Of a stretch of 22,292 nucleotides of DNA, positions 21,496 to 22,292 are shown piece after piece. How positions within the stretch are numbered: position 1 is the stretch's first letter; every line of letters begins with the position of its first letter. Under the pieces are notes generated by a model. The model was not told the origin of the DNA and ran no database searches. It saw only the letters and a list, made by a program, of their open reading frames with translations. The DNA is taken from assembly GCA_001940645.1 (NCBI GenBank), contig MDVS01000051.1:1-22292 (forward strand), in the 5' to 3' direction. The position numbers were made by a program, and so were the translations under genes. This stretch comes from Candidatus Heimdallarchaeota archaeon LC_3 (GTDB lineage Archaea > Asgardarchaeota > Heimdallarchaeia > Hodarchaeales > LC-3).

Positions 21496-22292
21496 TTATA
21501 TTAAATCATTTGTTAATTGGGTTAGTGTAGACTCCATTTTTGCGTTAAAATTGTATTGATTTTTGACTTTAATGAATGAAATTACTAATATTGGGATAAT
21601 GGATAAAATTAGGATAAAAATTCCTACCCAAAGCAACCACATCATGGGTTTTATTTGAACCTGAAATCTCAAAGACTCTAAATATCCAGTTTCAAAATCT
21701 TGATTGGTGGTGAATAGAATTGTAATGTAAATATCTTCAAAAATAGTAGGGATGATCAATACTTCACTAAACCAGCCATAATTATTATGACTCCCCATTT
21801 TTAGCACCCCTTCGCCAATAACGTTTCCCTTATCTTTGATTTGAATAATATTTGTAAATTCACCTTTGATAAGATATCTTGAATTATCATATTCAGTACT
21901 AATAAACTTCAAAGATAAACTTCCATCTGAAGTTAGCGATACTTCTTCTCCAATAGCTAAATCATATGTTAATGTCGTTGTCAGGTTGCTAGTGTACAAA
22001 GCTCCTATCAAAGCTATTACTATACCCATGTGAAGAAGTAATTGTGAAATTCTTCGAATTTTCATAATCCTAGTTAATTTTACTCTATTAATAATGATCA
22101 ACGTACCAATAATTGATGATACAAGTGATAATAATGCTATTGGTATTATTACATTAGCTAAATAACTTGTTGTTATTAAGAAACCGAAAATATCATAAAT
22201 CAGTTCAAATTGTGTATTAAAAAATAGTTTTTTAACTTCTGGAGTACTAATTACAGCTAGAAATAAACCGAAAAATATCGTACCTACCAATA
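21496..22292 (-). CDS. ccmF: Cytochrome c haem lyase subunit CcmF, C-terminal part (cut by window edge)
   Basis: The frame is open to the right edge. The TTG at 22290 is not taken as a start, because a hydrophobic CcmF-like helix continues upward. About 265 residues are visible: TM segments near the edge, IRRISQLLLHMGIVIALIGAL (the CcmF/CcsA-type H-x-G-x-x-x-x-x-x-G haem-ligand helix), an outer beta-rich domain (~110-215, IGEEVSLTSDGSLSLKFIS...KMGSHNNYGWFSEVLIIPT), a last TM (~218-240, MMWLLWVGIFILILSIIP) and a short basic cytoplasmic tail. CcmF ligates haem from CcmE to the Cys pair of apocytochromes c. The WWD motif would lie upstream, outside the window. It is 16 nt from ccmC. Confidence 0.8.
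   Translation of the reverse strand, partial: LVGTIFFGLFLAVISTPEVKKLFFNTQFELIYDIFGFLITTSYLANVIIPIALLSLVSSIIGTLIIINRVKLTRIMKIRRISQLLLHMGIVIALIGALYTSNLTTTLTYDLAIGEEVSLTSDGSLSLKFISTEYDNSRYLIKGEFTNIIQIKDKGNVIGEGVLKMGSHNNYGWFSEVLIIPTIFEDIYITILFTTNQDFETGYLESLRFQVQIKPMMWLLWVGIFILILSIIPILVISFIKVKNQYNFNAKMESTLTQLTNDLI

Noticed and set aside
1..22292. CRISPR arrays, tRNA or rRNA genes
   Set aside because: I saw no regularly spaced direct repeats, no cloverleaf-like GC-rich segments and no rRNA-like conserved blocks on either strand.

Overview
This AT-rich window most likely comes from an Asgard archaeon, with Heimdallarchaeia-like lineages the best guess. The reasons are: two proteins that fuse a TrmB-type DNA-binding/sensor region to a Ras-like small GTPase; a longin-like protein; archaeal Tat and cytochrome c maturation genes; archaeal-style T-tract ends; and many TTG/GTG starts. 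From about 1.4 kb to the right edge every gene I accept lies on the minus strand, so transcription runs right to left. The lineage is an inference from gene content only.

Layout in transcription order (right to left). 22292-20135: cytochrome c maturation genes ccmF (cut by the window edge), ccmC, a 59-residue ccmD, and ccmE of the Cys type (CPSKY). 20134-19453: a gene-poor AT-rich stretch with palindromes. 19452-19201: a two-TM mini-protein. 19002-17977: a longin-like protein. 17694-13565: a tight operon with a surface haem protein (an unusual C-x-C-H motif plus an ethylbenzene-dehydrogenase-like haem domain), a membrane cytochrome b561-type protein, and a TrmB-Ras GTPase fusion overlapping it by a 4-nt GTGA. 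13426-11958: ccmA and ccmB, the haem-exporter ABC pair. 11671-9941: a second TrmB-Ras GTPase. 9791-9507: a second two-TM mini-protein, paralogous to the first. 9271-6623: tatA, an unknown membrane/winged-helix protein, then tatC. 6342-2787: a DOMON haem-b surface protein, a Tat-exported 16-Cys iron-sulfur protein and an NrfD-family quinone-interacting membrane protein. 2640-1366: a membrane protein fused to an FMN-binding split barrel. At the far left lie a small frameshifted ORF (+ strand) and a partial DDE transposase that runs out of the window.

Read as a whole, the window builds and regulates an extracytoplasmic electron-transfer apparatus. Tat exports a folded Fe-S subunit, Ccm attaches haem c, and two redox modules (NrfD/FeS/DOMON and cytochrome b/EB_dh-like) pass electrons between the membrane quinone pool and the outer face. 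No molybdopterin catalytic subunit and no terminal oxidase are in the window, so the final acceptor or donor is not visible. The most novel feature is regulatory. Two one-chain DNA-binding, ligand-sensing GTPases sit inside the respiratory locus, one of them apparently translationally coupled to a cytochrome b gene.
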